Assembly: GCF_014898055.3 (NCBI RefSeq) | Contig: NW_026555331.1 | Span: 109,861,194 to 109,925,193, forward strand | Source: Talpa occidentalis | Taxonomy: Eukaryota > Chordata > Mammalia > Eulipotyphla > Talpidae | Length of the DNA stretch: 64,000 nucleotides | Direction of reading: 5' to 3' | Shown here: in pieces, positions 53,501-59,238 of the stretch | Numbering within the stretch: position 1 is the first letter of the stretch | Layout of the letters: each line of letters starts with the position of its first letter | Position numbers and translations under genes: made by a program | The notes under the pieces: model-generated | The model's input: only the letters and a program-made list of their open reading frames with translations | The model's database searches: none | Told to the model about the DNA's origin: nothing

Positions 53501-54622
53501 ACTAGCCTTCAGATATTGGTTGCACCAATTACAGCTAAATAAGTTATCTAAGTTTTTTTCATGTTCTATTTTCTCAACCATTAAAAAGTAGGTTTTCATA
53601 CATATTTTTGTATGACACTGTATACACCTATATAGACTTGTTTTGAGAATTTTGAGAGATAATTACAAAGCACCCAAAAAGTGATTCTCATATGTATACT
53701 CATAGGAGTTAAAAACTATGTATGTATATTTTAAATACATACACACATACATACATACATAAAACACAGTTCCATATAAGGAATGTGTTAAGGTTCTAGC
53801 TATACAAAATAATGAATCAAATAACTAGACTATGTCATATAGACTAAAGCTTCTCCTTGAAGTCAAATACTATATTTTACTTATCCTAGAGCCTAGCAAA
53901 AGACAAAAATAATACAATGAATTTTCTCTTGCAATTAATCAAGTGACTATACAGATAGTTTCAGAAACTGAACAATAGCAGTCTAACCCCAAGAAAGTAA
54001 AGTACCAACTATCATTACAGTATACTAATACACCATTTTTAAAATGCAAATCTATTTATATTCTTTAATGAAATACAAAATCCTTAACCAGTAAATGGTC
54101 CGTCACAGACTGACCCCCTTCCTAATAATCCTAGCATCATTTGACACCATTTTTCTTCTTTGTCTCTCCTTTTTAGTAAATCTAGCTTTCTTTTAGTTCT
54201 CTCTTGCCTCAGGACTTTTGAATATGCTGGTTCATATTCTTGAAATAATTATTCTCCCTTACTCCTAACCTCAGCAATTTAATTTTCTGACTTGTAGTAT
54301 CCACCAGTTATGATACCCCTCTACAGTATAAGCTGTGAGGGTAAGGCCCATTCTAGGTTCACAATACCCAAATTGATATATTCAAGCTAACACAAAATTA
54401 GTCATAGTAGTTTACAATTATTGTTTAAATGTGTCATGACACTATAAAATGTTTTTATAAACATTAATAAAAACACAGCAGCATTTTAGGAGGAAACATG
54501 CCTTCACAGCTCTGAACTTCATTTAGAGGTTGTATTCTGGTGACATTCCAGCAGGTCTTAGTTTCTAGCCCAAATAAGTTCATTATTCCCACAAATGTGC
54601 GATACCAACAGGCTATCACCAC
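8447..54622 (-). CDS. DPY19L2: DPY19L2, 18 spliced coding exons (3' part of gene)
   Basis: Multi-pass membrane protein of the dpy-19/C-mannosyltransferase family. DPY19L1 and L3 add mannose to tryptophan in the ER. DPY19L2 is known from spermatids, where it sits in the inner nuclear membrane and anchors the acrosome; its loss causes round-headed sperm in humans. The exons join in frame to 562 codons plus TGA, with no internal stop, out of about 758 in the human protein, so roughly the N-terminal quarter lies beyond the window. Recognisable blocks are [83 protein letters not shown] and [14 protein letters not shown]. At least eight hydrophobic segments are visible. The C-terminus YRVLKVN favours L2 over L1, which ends differently; DPY19L1 is the main alternative. 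The gene appears functional. Confidence 0.9.
8957..9206 (-). mobile_element. tRNA-derived SINE (reverse)
   Basis: Reads on the plus strand from AAGATTTATTTATTTATGCA (tail) to GCCACCAGGGAGGCCC (head). It contains the diagnostic ATTCACCAGAGACAGAGTGGGG and GCTGAGGGGA blocks shared by all copies in the window. Somewhat diverged. Confidence 0.9.
9209..9500 (-). repeat. Old repeat fragment, L1 3'UTR-like
   Basis: Starts TTTTTAAATTGAGGTAACAT and resembles old mammalian L1 3' ends (antisense). Diverged; identity is tentative. Confidence 0.35.
9777..9902 (-). CDS. DPY19L2: DPY19L2 exon 21
   Basis: 126 nt between an acceptor ending AAAG and donor GTGAGT. Encodes [18 protein letters not shown], then [20 protein letters not shown]. 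Phase 2 in and phase 2 out fit both neighbours. Confidence 0.93.
10099..10452. mobile_element. Tigger/MER2-like DNA transposon fossil
   Basis: About 354 bp bounded by imperfect inverted ends CAGTCAGT and its complement ending GATGACTG. Internal stretches such as CTGTACTGAACATGTACAGA and TATATAAGGGACTTGA are typical of nonautonomous pogo/Tigger elements. No transposase is present. Confidence 0.75.
10948..11017 (-). mobile_element. U2 snRNA 5'-end retro-insertion (34 nt) with 18-bp TSD
   Basis: 10966-10999 read on the minus strand is the first 34 nt of U2 snRNA (begins ATCGCTTCTC and ends CAAGTGT, one substitution at position 11). It is flanked by perfect copies of AGAAGTAAAATAATTTTT at 10948-10965 and 11000-11017. 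There is no poly(A). It is a 3'-truncated, tailless snRNA-derived insertion, not a U2 gene. Confidence 0.9.
11285..11300. repeat. (CA)n microsatellite
   Basis: Short run of CA dinucleotides (about 8 units) in the intron between exons 21 and 20. Confidence 0.9.
11563..11662 (-). CDS. DPY19L2: DPY19L2 exon 20
   Basis: 100 nt, acceptor TTTTTCAG, donor GTAGGC. Encodes (D)[19 protein letters not shown] and [13 protein letters not shown], with split Asp and Arg codons at its ends. This is one of the most conserved stretches of the family. Confidence 0.95.
11815..12005 (-). mobile_element. MIR SINE fossil (reverse)
   Basis: Diverged but ordered matches to antisense MIR: AATAGCCAAC, GGGAATTGTGCTAAATATTC, GATGGGTACTGTTATTATT, GATGTGGAAGCTGGAG. 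Confidence 0.7.
12006..14548 (-). other. Intron between exons 20 and 19, unassigned sequence
   Basis: AT-rich intronic DNA. Apart from the MIR at its start and short A/T runs I see no gene, RNA or clear repeat. The stretch at about 12700-13600 is slightly less AT-rich but has no convincing exon. Confidence 0.5.
14549..14723 (-). CDS. DPY19L2: DPY19L2 exon 19
   Basis: 175 nt, acceptor TTCATTATAG, donor GTGTGT (weak). Encodes [20 protein letters not shown], a membrane segment, then [21 protein letters not shown] second AG twenty bases in is not used, since starting there would break the frame. Confidence 0.93.
15642..15761 (-). CDS. DPY19L2: DPY19L2 exon 18
   Basis: 120 nt, phase 0 to 0. The acceptor has a strong pyrimidine tract (TTTGTTTGTTTTTATAG) and the donor is GTAAGG. 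Encodes [20 protein letters not shown] (membrane segment) and [20 protein letters not shown]. Confidence 0.94.
15885..16255 (-). mobile_element. L2 LINE fossil (reverse)
   Basis: Antisense L2 3' end: TCATTCAACAAAGATTTATT, GCCAGGTATTCTTCTGGG, CTGCCCTCATGAAATTA. The usual upstream block with GGTATTTGAGCAGGACTG follows. Confidence 0.7.
17043..17067 (-). CDS. DPY19L2: DPY19L2 exon 17 (25-nt microexon)
   Basis: Acceptor TTTTATTTCAG, donor GTAAAG. The first A completes an Arg codon begun in exon 16; then KQLLEHGE. The preceding and following phases (2, then 0) only fit if this microexon is spliced in. Confidence 0.9.
17398..17420. repeat. (TA)n microsatellite
   Basis: Short TA dinucleotide run in the intron. 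Confidence 0.85.
17966..19030 (+). mobile_element. L1: 5'-truncated L1 3' end, with nested SINE
   Basis: Starts inside ORF2 (AACACTAATGATAAGGGACTG) and runs through the Cys-knuckle region, the ORF2 end, a G-rich 3'UTR (about 18880-18903) and an A/T-rich tail. The frame is broken by substitutions and by the SINE at 18424-18527. It is older than the L1s at 137 and 49455. Confidence 0.9.
18424..18527 (+). mobile_element. Short tRNA-head-only SINE
   Basis: GGGCCTCCCCTGATGGCGCA to GAGGGTCCCAC, then A-run. Flanked by perfect 14-bp TSD AAAAGGGCACCTGT at 18410-18423 and 18528-18541. It has only the first about 100 bp of the 250-bp SINE yet its own poly(A), so it was inserted in this short form. Confidence 0.92.
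19662..19708 (-). CDS. DPY19L2: DPY19L2 exon 16
   Basis: 47 nt, acceptor TATTCACAG, donor GTAATT. Encodes [15 protein letters not shown] plus AG, which joins the A of exon 17 as Arg. It restores phase between exons 15 and 17. Confidence 0.92.
19907..20305 (+). mobile_element. L1: Old L1 3'-end fragment
   Basis: End of ORF2 (AAGATGTGGTATATATACAT, ATGGATGGAACTGGAAGG, GAAATAAGTCAGAAG) and old-type 3'UTR (TGATGGTAGCCATGG, GAAGTGTGAACCTACACCCC). Different subfamily from the young L1s. Confidence 0.85.
21200..21435 (+). mobile_element. L2 LINE fossil
   Basis: Diverged sense L2 3' end: TGTACTTGTCTTTCATAGCA, GAGCAGACCTGTCTTATTTG, TAGTTCTTAGCATCAAGTGG, followed by TGATAAATTTCTTTGAA. Confidence 0.55.
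21606..21677 (-). CDS. DPY19L2: DPY19L2 exon 15
   Basis: 72 nt, phase 0 to 0, acceptor CTATATTTCAG, donor GTATTT. Encodes [20 protein letters not shown] then ICRK. The [13 protein letters not shown] stretch is a membrane segment. Confidence 0.94.
22440..22605 (-). mobile_element. Possible MIR fossil (reverse)
   Basis: Weak antisense MIR-like order (GTTAAGTACTCTCCTGGAC, TTTAAACCATCATCGAGGAC, ATATGAAAACAGATAAGG). Low confidence. Confidence 0.35.
22734..22835 (-). CDS. DPY19L2: DPY19L2 exon 14
   Basis: 102 nt, phase 0 to 0, acceptor TTTTCTACCAG, donor GTATGA. Encodes [34 protein letters not shown]; the family-wide CAxEFDFMEK block is intact. Confidence 0.95.
23050..24000. repeat. Unassigned, internally repetitive; possibly old L1/HAL1 5' region
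   Basis: Relatively GC-rich block. AGCAGGGAAAAGGCC at about 23219 and AGTAGGGAAAGGACC at about 23521 begin stretches that share order (GGAG/GGAGACACAC, CTCCTGCAAGC/CTCCTGTAAACTCC), a diverged repeat of about 300 bp. Style and position resemble the 5' region before L1/HAL1 ORF1. An antisense open frame here has no recognisable motif. Confidence 0.4.
24905..25110 (+). mobile_element. L1: Old L1 3' fragment
   Basis: Remnant of the ORF2 end (AAAAGATGACATCTTGCCTC, TTATGCTAAGCAAAATGTCA, CTCACATATGGGACATAAAT). Heavily diverged. Confidence 0.65.
25182..25262 (-). CDS. DPY19L2: DPY19L2 exon 13
   Basis: 81 nt, phase 0 to 0, acceptor TTATTTTCTAG, donor GTAAGT. Encodes [20 protein letters not shown] then ILGVSDH; includes a membrane segment. 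Confidence 0.94.
25550..26640 (-). mobile_element. L1: Old rearranged L1 (ORF2) with duplicated inversion junction
   Basis: Mostly antisense ORF2 (TTAGGATTACCCTGGCTATT to the antisense RT region near 26160-26460). At both ends (25564-25680 and 26515-26625) antisense sequence (GTTGATGTGGT to GATGTA-ACTAATCAA) switches to sense sequence (AGGAATAAAAA-AGACA-ATA). The same junction appears twice, about 951 bp apart. Confidence 0.8.
26641..28615 (-). other. Intron between exons 13 and 12, unassigned
   Basis: AT-rich intronic sequence; no exon, RNA gene or confidently named repeat seen. Some stretches (about 27600-28000) have the style of diverged antisense L1 but I cannot place them. Confidence 0.4.
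28630..28890 (-). mobile_element. tRNA-derived SINE (reverse), young
   Basis: Full-length copy, tail at left and tRNA-like head (GCTGCGCCACGGGGGAGGCCC) at right. Perfect 14-bp TSD TTCTGTTTCTATTT at 28616-28629 and 28891-28904. High match to the other young copies. Confidence 0.95.
28905..30221 (-). other. Intron sequence, unassigned
   Basis: AT-rich, no exon or confidently named repeat. Short open frames here lack motifs and splice context. Confidence 0.4.
30222..30281 (-). CDS. DPY19L2: DPY19L2 exon 12
   Basis: 60 nt, phase 0 to 0, acceptor TGTATTTCAG, donor GTAAGG. Encodes [20 protein letters not shown], a loop between membrane segments. Confidence 0.92.
30910..31250 (+). mobile_element. 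ERVL-MaLR (MLT1-type) LTR fossil
   Basis: Ordered MaLR-like blocks: GTTAAAATCCTAATCCCCAA, CATTAGTGCCCTTAGAAGAA, CCATCATGTGAAGATATAG, CTTAATCTTGGACTTCACAG, CTCTAGAACAGTGAGAAATA. No internal retroviral sequence remains. Confidence 0.65.
32263..32523 (-). mobile_element. tRNA-derived SINE (reverse), nested in L1
   Basis: Tail ATTGATTGATTTATACAAGC, head ending GCCACCAGGGAGGCA. TSD CTGCCAGAACATTATAAA at 32245-32262, repeated with one mismatch from 32524. Carries the GTACAGTCAGAAGCGCAGGA 3' block. Confidence 0.93.
32803..33070 (-). mobile_element. tRNA-derived SINE (reverse), nested in L1
   Basis: TSD CAATAGTCTTTCTT at 32789-32802 and CAATAGCCTTTCTT at 33071-33084. Body of the GGGGTACAGGCCAGAGG subtype, diverged in the tRNA-like head. 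Confidence 0.92.
33105..33372 (+). mobile_element. tRNA-derived SINE, nested in L1
   Basis: GGGCCTCCCTGGTGGTGCAA to AAATAAATAAACCTT plus poly(A). Short TSD AACTAG on both sides. Inserted only about 35 bp from the previous SINE, in opposite orientation, so the pair can form a hairpin in RNA. Confidence 0.92.
33720..33815. repeat. AT-rich imperfect tandem repeat
   Basis: Repeats of TATATGTATATACAT and variants within the old L1; low complexity. Confidence 0.8.
34040..34600 (-). mobile_element. Old HAL1/L1 ORF1 fragment (reverse)
   Basis: Antisense of the old ORF1 region: CCTTCATTTTTGAAAGATAT, TGCTTGACTGTCTACTTGC, GGGTTTTCTCTTTATCACTG, TGTAGTTGGGGTTCATTTA, in the order expected for HAL1/L1. 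No intact frame. Confidence 0.65.
34601..35500 (-). other. Intron sequence, unassigned
   Basis: AT-rich. At 35210-35250 a 28-bp stretch beginning AATCAAAAGTGTGACATAA is partly repeated in tandem. No gene features seen. Confidence 0.4.
35515..35690 (+). mobile_element. Mariner-type transposase C-terminal remnant
   Basis: One frame reads [20 protein letters not shown] before decaying to a stop. This matches the conserved end of mariner-type transposases (a basic block, then RRF, T-I-E-I-Q, and an NV...L.AI helix). Only the last portion is visible; inverted repeats not identified. Confidence 0.5.
35968..36054 (-). CDS. DPY19L2: DPY19L2 exon 11
   Basis: 87 nt, phase 0 to 0, acceptor TTCAATTTTCAG, donor GTAAGT. 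Encodes [19 protein letters not shown] (membrane segment) then [10 protein letters not shown]. Confidence 0.94.
36200..38150 (+). mobile_element. L1: 5'-truncated L1, middle-aged
   Basis: ORF2 from just after the RT (AGTAGCAGGATACAAAATCA) through [16 protein letters not shown] sequence, the Cys-knuckle region (AACAAATGTTGGCAAGGATG) and ORF2 end, then 3'UTR to about 38145. Several frameshifts and stops; an AAAG-rich expansion lies at 36962-37000 and a C-run at 37041-37064. Confidence 0.92.
36962..37000. repeat. (AAAG)n-type simple repeat inside L1
   Basis: AAAGAAAGAAAATAAAAGAA repeated; interrupts L1 ORF2 after ATAGAAAG. Confidence 0.85.
38307..38731 (+). mobile_element. L1: Very short 5'-truncated L1 with TSD
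   Basis: Contains only the last codons of ORF2 (CAGCAACGTGGCTGGAGCTA), the 3'UTR (GGGAGGAGGAGGGAGAGGG) and an A-rich tail. TSD AAAAAATAGAGTAA (38307-38320) and AAAAAGTAGAGTAA (38718-38731). A separate insertion from the L1 ending at about 38150. Confidence 0.88.
39226..39303 (-). CDS. DPY19L2: DPY19L2 exon 10
   Basis: 78 nt, phase 0 to 0, acceptor TTTTATTTCAG, donor GTAATG. Encodes [20 protein letters not shown] then IIYMNM; one membrane segment. Confidence 0.94.
40440..42170 (+). mobile_element. Old L1/HAL1 5' region and ORF1, split by solo LTR
   Basis: Decayed ORF1-type sequence on both sides of the LTR: AAAGATACAGAATTCTATGA to the left; AAGAATTCAAAATAGACAC, GAGCTACAAGAGAACACAGA and AAAGAAATCAGGAAAATATA to the right. 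The order matches the old L1/HAL1 ORF1 start. About 40440-41500 has the composition of its 5' region; that part is inferred. Confidence 0.6.
41594..42025 (-). mobile_element. Solo LTR, 432 bp, 5-bp TSD
   Basis: Ends are TGTAAGGG and CCCTACA on the plus strand (TG...CA), flanked by TTTAC at 41589-41593 and 42026-42030. On the minus strand a TTTTAA box lies near 41865 and AATAAA at 41693-41688, in LTR order (U3, TATA-like, polyadenylation signal, U5). The GC-rich composition contrasts with its surroundings. No gag, pol or env nearby, so it is a recombined remnant. The plus-strand open frame inside is not a gene. Confidence 0.88.
42171..42480. other. Unassigned repeat-like, GT-rich block
   Basis: Higher GC, with a GTGTGGGCGTGGGGCATGTG tract. 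Cannot be named; no coding support. Confidence 0.3.
42555..42940 (+). mobile_element. L1: Old L1 3'UTR fragment
   Basis: Old-type L1 3' end: ATGGAATCTCAAAAGGCCAA, AGAATGGCAGTTAACAGGG, AGAGGTGTGAACACTATGG, TTTTACACCTTAAATTTAC. Ends in an A-rich tail. Confidence 0.75.
43290..43361 (+). mobile_element. Short SINE ending at same point as 18424 copy
   Basis: GGGCCCTCTGCAGCGCCGG to GAGGGTCCCAC, then an A-rich tail. The first about 60 bases of the head are deleted, but the 3' end point is identical to the short SINE at 18424-18527. Confidence 0.8.
43427..43526 (-). CDS. DPY19L2: DPY19L2 exon 9
   Basis: 100 nt, acceptor CTCCATTAAG (weak polypyrimidine), donor GTAAGA. Encodes (R)[17 protein letters not shown], then [15 protein letters not shown]. 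Two hydrophobic stretches. Confidence 0.93.
44000..46372 (-). other. Intron between exons 9 and 8, unassigned
   Basis: AT-rich intronic DNA with no recognisable exon. About 44690-44850 has the feel of a diverged antisense L1. Otherwise only short A/T and TA runs. Confidence 0.4.
46373..46464 (-). CDS. DPY19L2: DPY19L2 exon 8
   Basis: 92 nt, acceptor TTGATTGCAG, donor GTAATT. Encodes [20 protein letters not shown] then [10 protein letters not shown] plus a split Arg. The family block [17 protein letters not shown] is fully conserved. Confidence 0.95.
47500..47640 (+). mobile_element. Possible L2 fragment
   Basis: L2-like end: ATATCCTCAGCAGCTAACAG, TGCACTCAATATTTTGTTGA. Short and diverged. 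Confidence 0.45.
47740..47945 (+). mobile_element. MIR SINE fossil
   Basis: Sense MIR-like order: AAATCCAGCCTCATCATTTA, TAACCTCTCTAAATGTCAAA, GGAATAAATGAGATAGTGTA, ending near ACTCAACAAGTATAGTATTT. Confidence 0.6.
48223..48280 (-). CDS. DPY19L2: DPY19L2 exon 7
   Basis: 58 nt, acceptor CTTTTTTATAG, donor GTTTGT (weak). Encodes (S)[19 protein letters not shown]. Confidence 0.94.
48470..48789 (-). mobile_element. tRNA-derived SINE (reverse), young
   Basis: Tail made of TTTATTTATT and TTTG repeats. Body has CAGTCAGAAGCGCGGGAGGG and head CGCTGCGCCACCGGGGAGGCCC. Flanked by an 18-bp TSD AAAATACATCTTTATTTT (48452-48469 and 48790-48807). One of the least diverged copies here. Confidence 0.95.
49441..50622 (+). 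mobile_element. L1: Young 5'-truncated L1 with 3' extension
   Basis: TSD AAAATGTAAAGGGA at 49441-49454 and 50609-50622. The body starts within ORF2 (ATAGAAGGAAATATAGGCGA) and closely matches the L1 at 137-7082. It carries the last about 300 ORF2 codons uninterrupted (to 50354), a G-rich 3'UTR and poly(A) at about 50530-50542. About 57 bases of A-rich extra sequence (50543-50599) and a final A-run follow, suggesting a short 3' transduction. Confidence 0.94.
49455..50354 (+). pseudogene. L1 ORF2 C-terminal fragment, open
   Basis: About 300 codons from [19 protein letters not shown] to the ORF2 stop, including the [18 protein letters not shown] knuckle. It has no endonuclease or RT, so it is a dead remnant, although its reading frame is intact because the insertion is recent. 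Confidence 0.93.
50822..51069 (-). mobile_element. tRNA-derived SINE (reverse), older
   Basis: Tail TTTATTTATTTATTTG, body GATTCAGAGACAGAGTGGAG and GCTAAGGGGAGCAGCAGG, diverged head ending TTACCCCTTTGG. Confidence 0.85.
51400..52150 (-). mobile_element. L1: Old L1 fragment (reverse)
   Basis: Diverged antisense L1 ORF2 end, with TTAATGGACATTTGAATTG, CAGTGTGCAAGAGTTCCTTA, CCTCATTGTGGCTTAAATTT in the right order. Confidence 0.65.
52195..52210. repeat. (GT)n microsatellite
   Basis: Short GT dinucleotide run. Confidence 0.85.
52630..52723 (-). CDS. DPY19L2: DPY19L2 exon 6
   Basis: 94 nt, acceptor TTTTTTCAAAG, donor GTAAGC. Encodes (G)[18 protein letters not shown] then [12 protein letters not shown] and a split Ser; one or two membrane segments. 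The [10 protein letters not shown] block is a family hallmark. Confidence 0.95.
53730..53762. repeat. (ACAT)n simple repeat
   Basis: ACATACACACATACATACAT and flanks; low complexity. Confidence 0.85.
54060..54370 (+). mobile_element. L2 LINE fossil
   Basis: Sense L2 3' region: CTGACCCCCTTCCTAATAAT, CTTGCCTCAGGACTTTTGAA, TATAAGCTGTGAGGGTAAGG. Order and spacing fit L2. Confidence 0.65.
54502..54622 (-). CDS. DPY19L2: DPY19L2 exon 5 (first exon in window), GC donor
   Basis: 121 nt, acceptor ATCTTTTGTAG, phase 0 in. Encodes [20 protein letters not shown] then [20 protein letters not shown]. The last G joins GA of exon 6 as Gly (CEGLGDP). The intron starts GCATGT instead of GT. N-V-T is a possible N-glycosylation sequon in a lumenal loop. 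Confidence 0.92.
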
Positions 54623-55035
54623 CTACAAAAGATGAAAACAAAGATAATAGATGAAAATACAGTATTTGTTATCTTCATAATATTTTCATAATAATTTTTC
54701 AAAATACCACTTTATGGTGGTTGTCTTTGACAGTATAAACCTTGACAAATTTACATAATTACACATGTGAAATGATTTTATATATATACATACATATATA
54801 CATGCTATAAATTAAAGTTGTGTATTACTGAATAGTATACACCTAAAAATTTATGTCATGATCAACATATCTGTAATATACTTTTCTAATCAAATCTGTA
54901 ATATAAACAATAGTAGCTGTAAGATCAAGTATAAAAGTATATAATTAAAACATGAGGTGATTAATAGCAAAATATAAAGATTTGTAGAAATGATTCATAA
55001 CATTTCATTTAGATCCTTGAATTTATTTTCTTCAT

Positions 55036-55175
55036 AGTCTAAAATATTGTAAGTGTTTTGATGGTAGGTGTGGTGTGATAACATATATCTGAGGAAGTGT
55101 GAATCTATATCCCTAAATCATATATGGTGTTGTGAAGCAACATTACCTCAACAAAAGTAATACAATTTAAAAAAT
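55036..55175 (+). mobile_element. L1: Old L1 3'UTR fragment
   Basis: TTTTGATGGTAGGTGTGGTG, GAGGAAGTGTGAATCTATAT, GCAACATTACCTCAACAAAA: the same old 3'UTR type as at 19907-20305. Confidence 0.65.
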
Positions 55176-55451
55176 AAGTAAATAAAAATACATAAAATCA
55201 ACTGCATATGGAATAAGATGTTTCCATTAAAAATTGGCTGTGAGTTTAATTAATCAATTCTTCCCAATCTCCAATTCACTGTAAAAAGTTTAAAGACAAT
55301 GGAAAAGAACAAAAGATTACTAACAAACAAACTGCACATTCCTGGGAAATTTTTAAATACTAATTTTATGTATTTGGGGAAAACAATGCAAGATCATTGG
55401 CAGGAAATTTTTAAAAACAGTTCAAAGTGAAAGTAAAAATCATCTAGAATG

Positions 55452-55718
55452 GGGTCTCCCTGGTGGCACAAGGAGTTAAGACAAAGCCCTGTGGAGATAT
55501 CCACAGCATCTGCAGCATGGTCCCCTGGCCTGCCAGGGAGATAGCTATTCACAAGGCACAAAAGACCTCTCCTGTCTCACCTCCTGCTCCCCTCAGCAGT
55601 ATATTTCAGTCAGTCTGCCTTTCTGTTCCCCACTCTGTCTCTGGTGAATACTCTCATCCCCCATGCAACCTTGCCTGTACCTCAGTTCTCGTATGCATAA
55701 ATAAATAAATCTTTTTTA
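55452..55718 (+). mobile_element. tRNA-derived SINE
   Basis: Head GGGTCTCCCTGGTGGCACAA, tail GCATAAATAAATAAATCTT. Perfect 17-bp TSD AAAAATCATCTAGAATG at 55435-55451 and 55719-55735. Confidence 0.95.
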
Positions 55719-56129
55719 AAAAATCATCTAGAATGAATCACTTTTAATATTTTGGTGGTTATCCTTCTAGTCACTACTTAGACATATACAAAAACACATA
55801 GCTAGGGTTAGTCAATATTTTGGAATATTATGTATTACAAGATTTTAACATAATATACATTGCTACAGAGCTTCCAAAACATCTTTCCACACCCAAAAAA
55901 GTATAGATTTATTATTTTATCACTTAATCTTATAAAACTGACATCCCACTAAAATTTATTATTTGTATTCTTCTGTATTTATCATACATGTCTACTCCCT
56001 AGATATATAAAAACAAATAACTAATTACTACATTATATATTACTAAATATATATGCTGCATATATATATATTACTAAATACATGTGCTAAATTTGGAATT
56101 ATACTCCTTTGTGGGCTGTAATTTTACAT

Positions 56130-56335
56130 AGCAGGAAAGCATGGTTTTGAAGTGAGAACTGAACTCAAATCCCTCTTCTGCAGTTTATGGTTTTTATGGC
56201 CTGTAATAATACTTTAAATTCTATGTCTTGGCCACCTCATCTATAAAATGAAATTAATGAATTTCTACAAGAATGAAAGGAACTTAGCTTATATTTGTAA
56301 GTGTTGGCATACAGTAAGCATTAAATGCTTTTTCC
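56130..56335 (+). mobile_element. MIR SINE fossil
   Basis: Sense MIR order: GCATGGTTTTGAAGTGAGAA, TTGGCCACCTCATCTATAAA, AAGTGTTGGCATACAGTAAG, CATTAAATGCTTTTT. Confidence 0.7.
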
Positions 56336-57979
56336 TTTTCAAAGCATATTGTTCCAAACTTACATTTTTAGCTTTAGATGAAAAATAAATCTCCTTGTGA
56401 ACTCAAAAAAGTATGGACATTCACTTCAAAATTGAAGTACTACTTAAGGATGCCAGCAAATCTACATCTTCTCAAAATTGTATCTATGCAATGTAAAAAT
56501 AAGACCAAATGACTCCTTATTGTCTTGCCCTTTACAATGCTATCAAGTTTTAAAAATATACCATCATACATGATAATTATATTCTCATGATTACTTTTTC
56601 ACAACATAAAAGAAACTGAAAACCTACTAATTGTTCAAGAAGTATTTCTGAATAAGTAAAACAAAATTTAGCTAATATCTGGGACCATACTTTTGAAAAT
56701 TAATAAACAAAAAAATCTAAAAATAATTATTAAGCATGGGGAGATTGAAGTCCTCATATACACAGAACAATTAAACATTAACTGGTTGAAGATTCAAGAA
56801 AAAGGTTTTTTGGCTATTTGACTTTTTACTTATACTAGACTTACAGAGATAATCATCAGAGGAAATAATAACACGAGTATCTCTGAAGAGTAAGATGGAA
56901 TACAGAGAAGACTGGTGCAGAGGACGGCGCTTTTCATCTTAGATCTCAGTCTATACAGTTGCCACTACTACATTGGAATTATCAGAATAGGTCTTTGGAA
57001 CAACTATGATTAACATACTCTGATGGATAAAATAGATAGCACACAAGAACATATAGGCAATATGAGCAGAGGTTATAAGAACCAAAAAGAATTGCTAGAA
57101 TTAAAAGTTCTGTTTTTATGCCTTTGATAGACTTATTCCTAGACTGGACATGACTGAGGAAAGAATCCATTCACTGAGTATTATTCAATAAAAACATCCA
57201 AATTGAAATTAAATAAACTAAGACCACAAAAGGAACAAAATATTCAATAAATGTAGGAAAATGACAAAACGAACACCATGCATGTAATAAGAATACGAAA
57301 GGAGAGAAAGGAAGAGAAGGGCCGTGTGAAACACTGACTTAGAATTACATCAAATAAATGTGAGACAAAGCTCATGGAACACAAACAGGATAAAAGTCAG
57401 ATTTTCTACACCTAGGCATATCATATTTATACTATAAAAAGATATCGAAGATGAAAACCATCCTGAAAGAAGCCACAGAGCAGGGGAGAAATCACCTTAC
57501 TTATAAAGGAATAAAATAAGAATTATATCTGACTTCTCAGAAACCATTCAAGCAAGAAGACAGTGGAGTGAAATATTTTAAAGTGTCAAGAGAAAAATAC
57601 TCAACTTAGAATGTTTATTATGCAAATACTATCTCAGGAAAACAAAACCCAAGAAACTTTATTTAAAAAGACTTAGAGAGAGGAAAAAAAAGATAGGATC
57701 AGAAACTTGGATCTACATAAAAAAGAAAGAACACTAAATAAATAAGGTAAAAAAAATTAACAGAGCTAACAAATACTTTTCTTTAAAACAATAACCCAAA
57801 ATCTATTATATTGTGTATACCTACATATAAGTGACATGAATGACAGCTATGATACAAAGAATGGAAAGGAGGAATTACAATTATTTTGCTATTTTAAGGT
57901 ACATAAATTACACAGGAAGTGTTATTAGAAAGCAAATGTAGATTAGCTGTAGATACACACTGCAAACTCTAGAGCAATA

Positions 57980-59202
57980 TATAAAATATTAATAAATAAA
58001 AGAATTATGCCCAGTATTTAAGAAAGATGACATAATACATAAAAAATGCTCAATTAAAATCACAAAAGGCATAAAAGGTATGGAAGGCAAACTCAAGACA
58101 AGGACAAAGGCAAACACAGAAAAGAGTAACAAATAAAGCACAGTAGATTTCAATCCACCTATATCTATAATCACTTTGAATATCAATGAGCTAAATGCAT
58201 CAGCTAGTAGATATTGTCAGGAAACAAGATCTGATCATATATTGTCTACAAGAAACCAACTTCAGATATAAAAGCATGCATTAAGTTAAAAGTGCATAAA
58301 AGATATCACATTCTAAACCTAATCTAAACAAAGTGGGAATAACTATATTATTTTCAAGTAGCATTTACTATAAGGAAATATATTAGGGATAGTGCTATTA
58401 CATAAAGGGGTCAATTCTGCAAGAAGCCATAAGAGTCTTAATGTGTATGAATCTAACAACAGGGCATCAAAATAACACGAGGTGAAACTAACAAAATACA
58501 AGGAGAAGCAAATAAATCCTCTATTACAGTTAAGAGATTTCAATACCCTTCTGTCAATAATGGACAGATCCAACAGATAGTAAGGATACAGTTTAACTCA
58601 CCAACATCATCAGTCACAATGTCAACATTGATAGACTATCTTAGATAATAACAGAATAATTCTCAAGTTCACCTGCAACATTCATTAAGACAGACCACAA
58701 TATAAGCTATAAAATACACCTTAACAAATTTTAAAAAATCATACAATGTTTGCTCTCACATCACAATTTAATTAAACTAGAAATCAATACCTGGAAGATC
58801 CCAAAATATCTGGAGATCAAACAACACACTTTTTAAAACATACATGGGCCAAAGAAAAAATATCTCAAGAGAAATATAAGAATATTTGGAATGAAATGAA
58901 ATGAAAACCAATTTATTAAAATTTGTGGGATGAAGTGAAAGCATCTCATATACAGAATATATTTACTAGAAAAATGAGTTAGAATCAATTATCTCAATTT
59001 TCACTATAGGAATGTAGAAAAATGAGAGAAATTTAAATATAAAGTAGGCAGATGAAAAGAAATACTAAATATTACAGGAGAAAATGCTGTAATTAAAAAT
59101 AAAAATAAAAAGTCAATAGAGAAAATAAACAAAACTAAAATCGAGTTCTTTGAAAAGTTCAATAAAATCAATAAACCTCTGACCAGACTAAGGAAGACAC
59201 AG

Positions 59203-59238
<36 letters not shown>

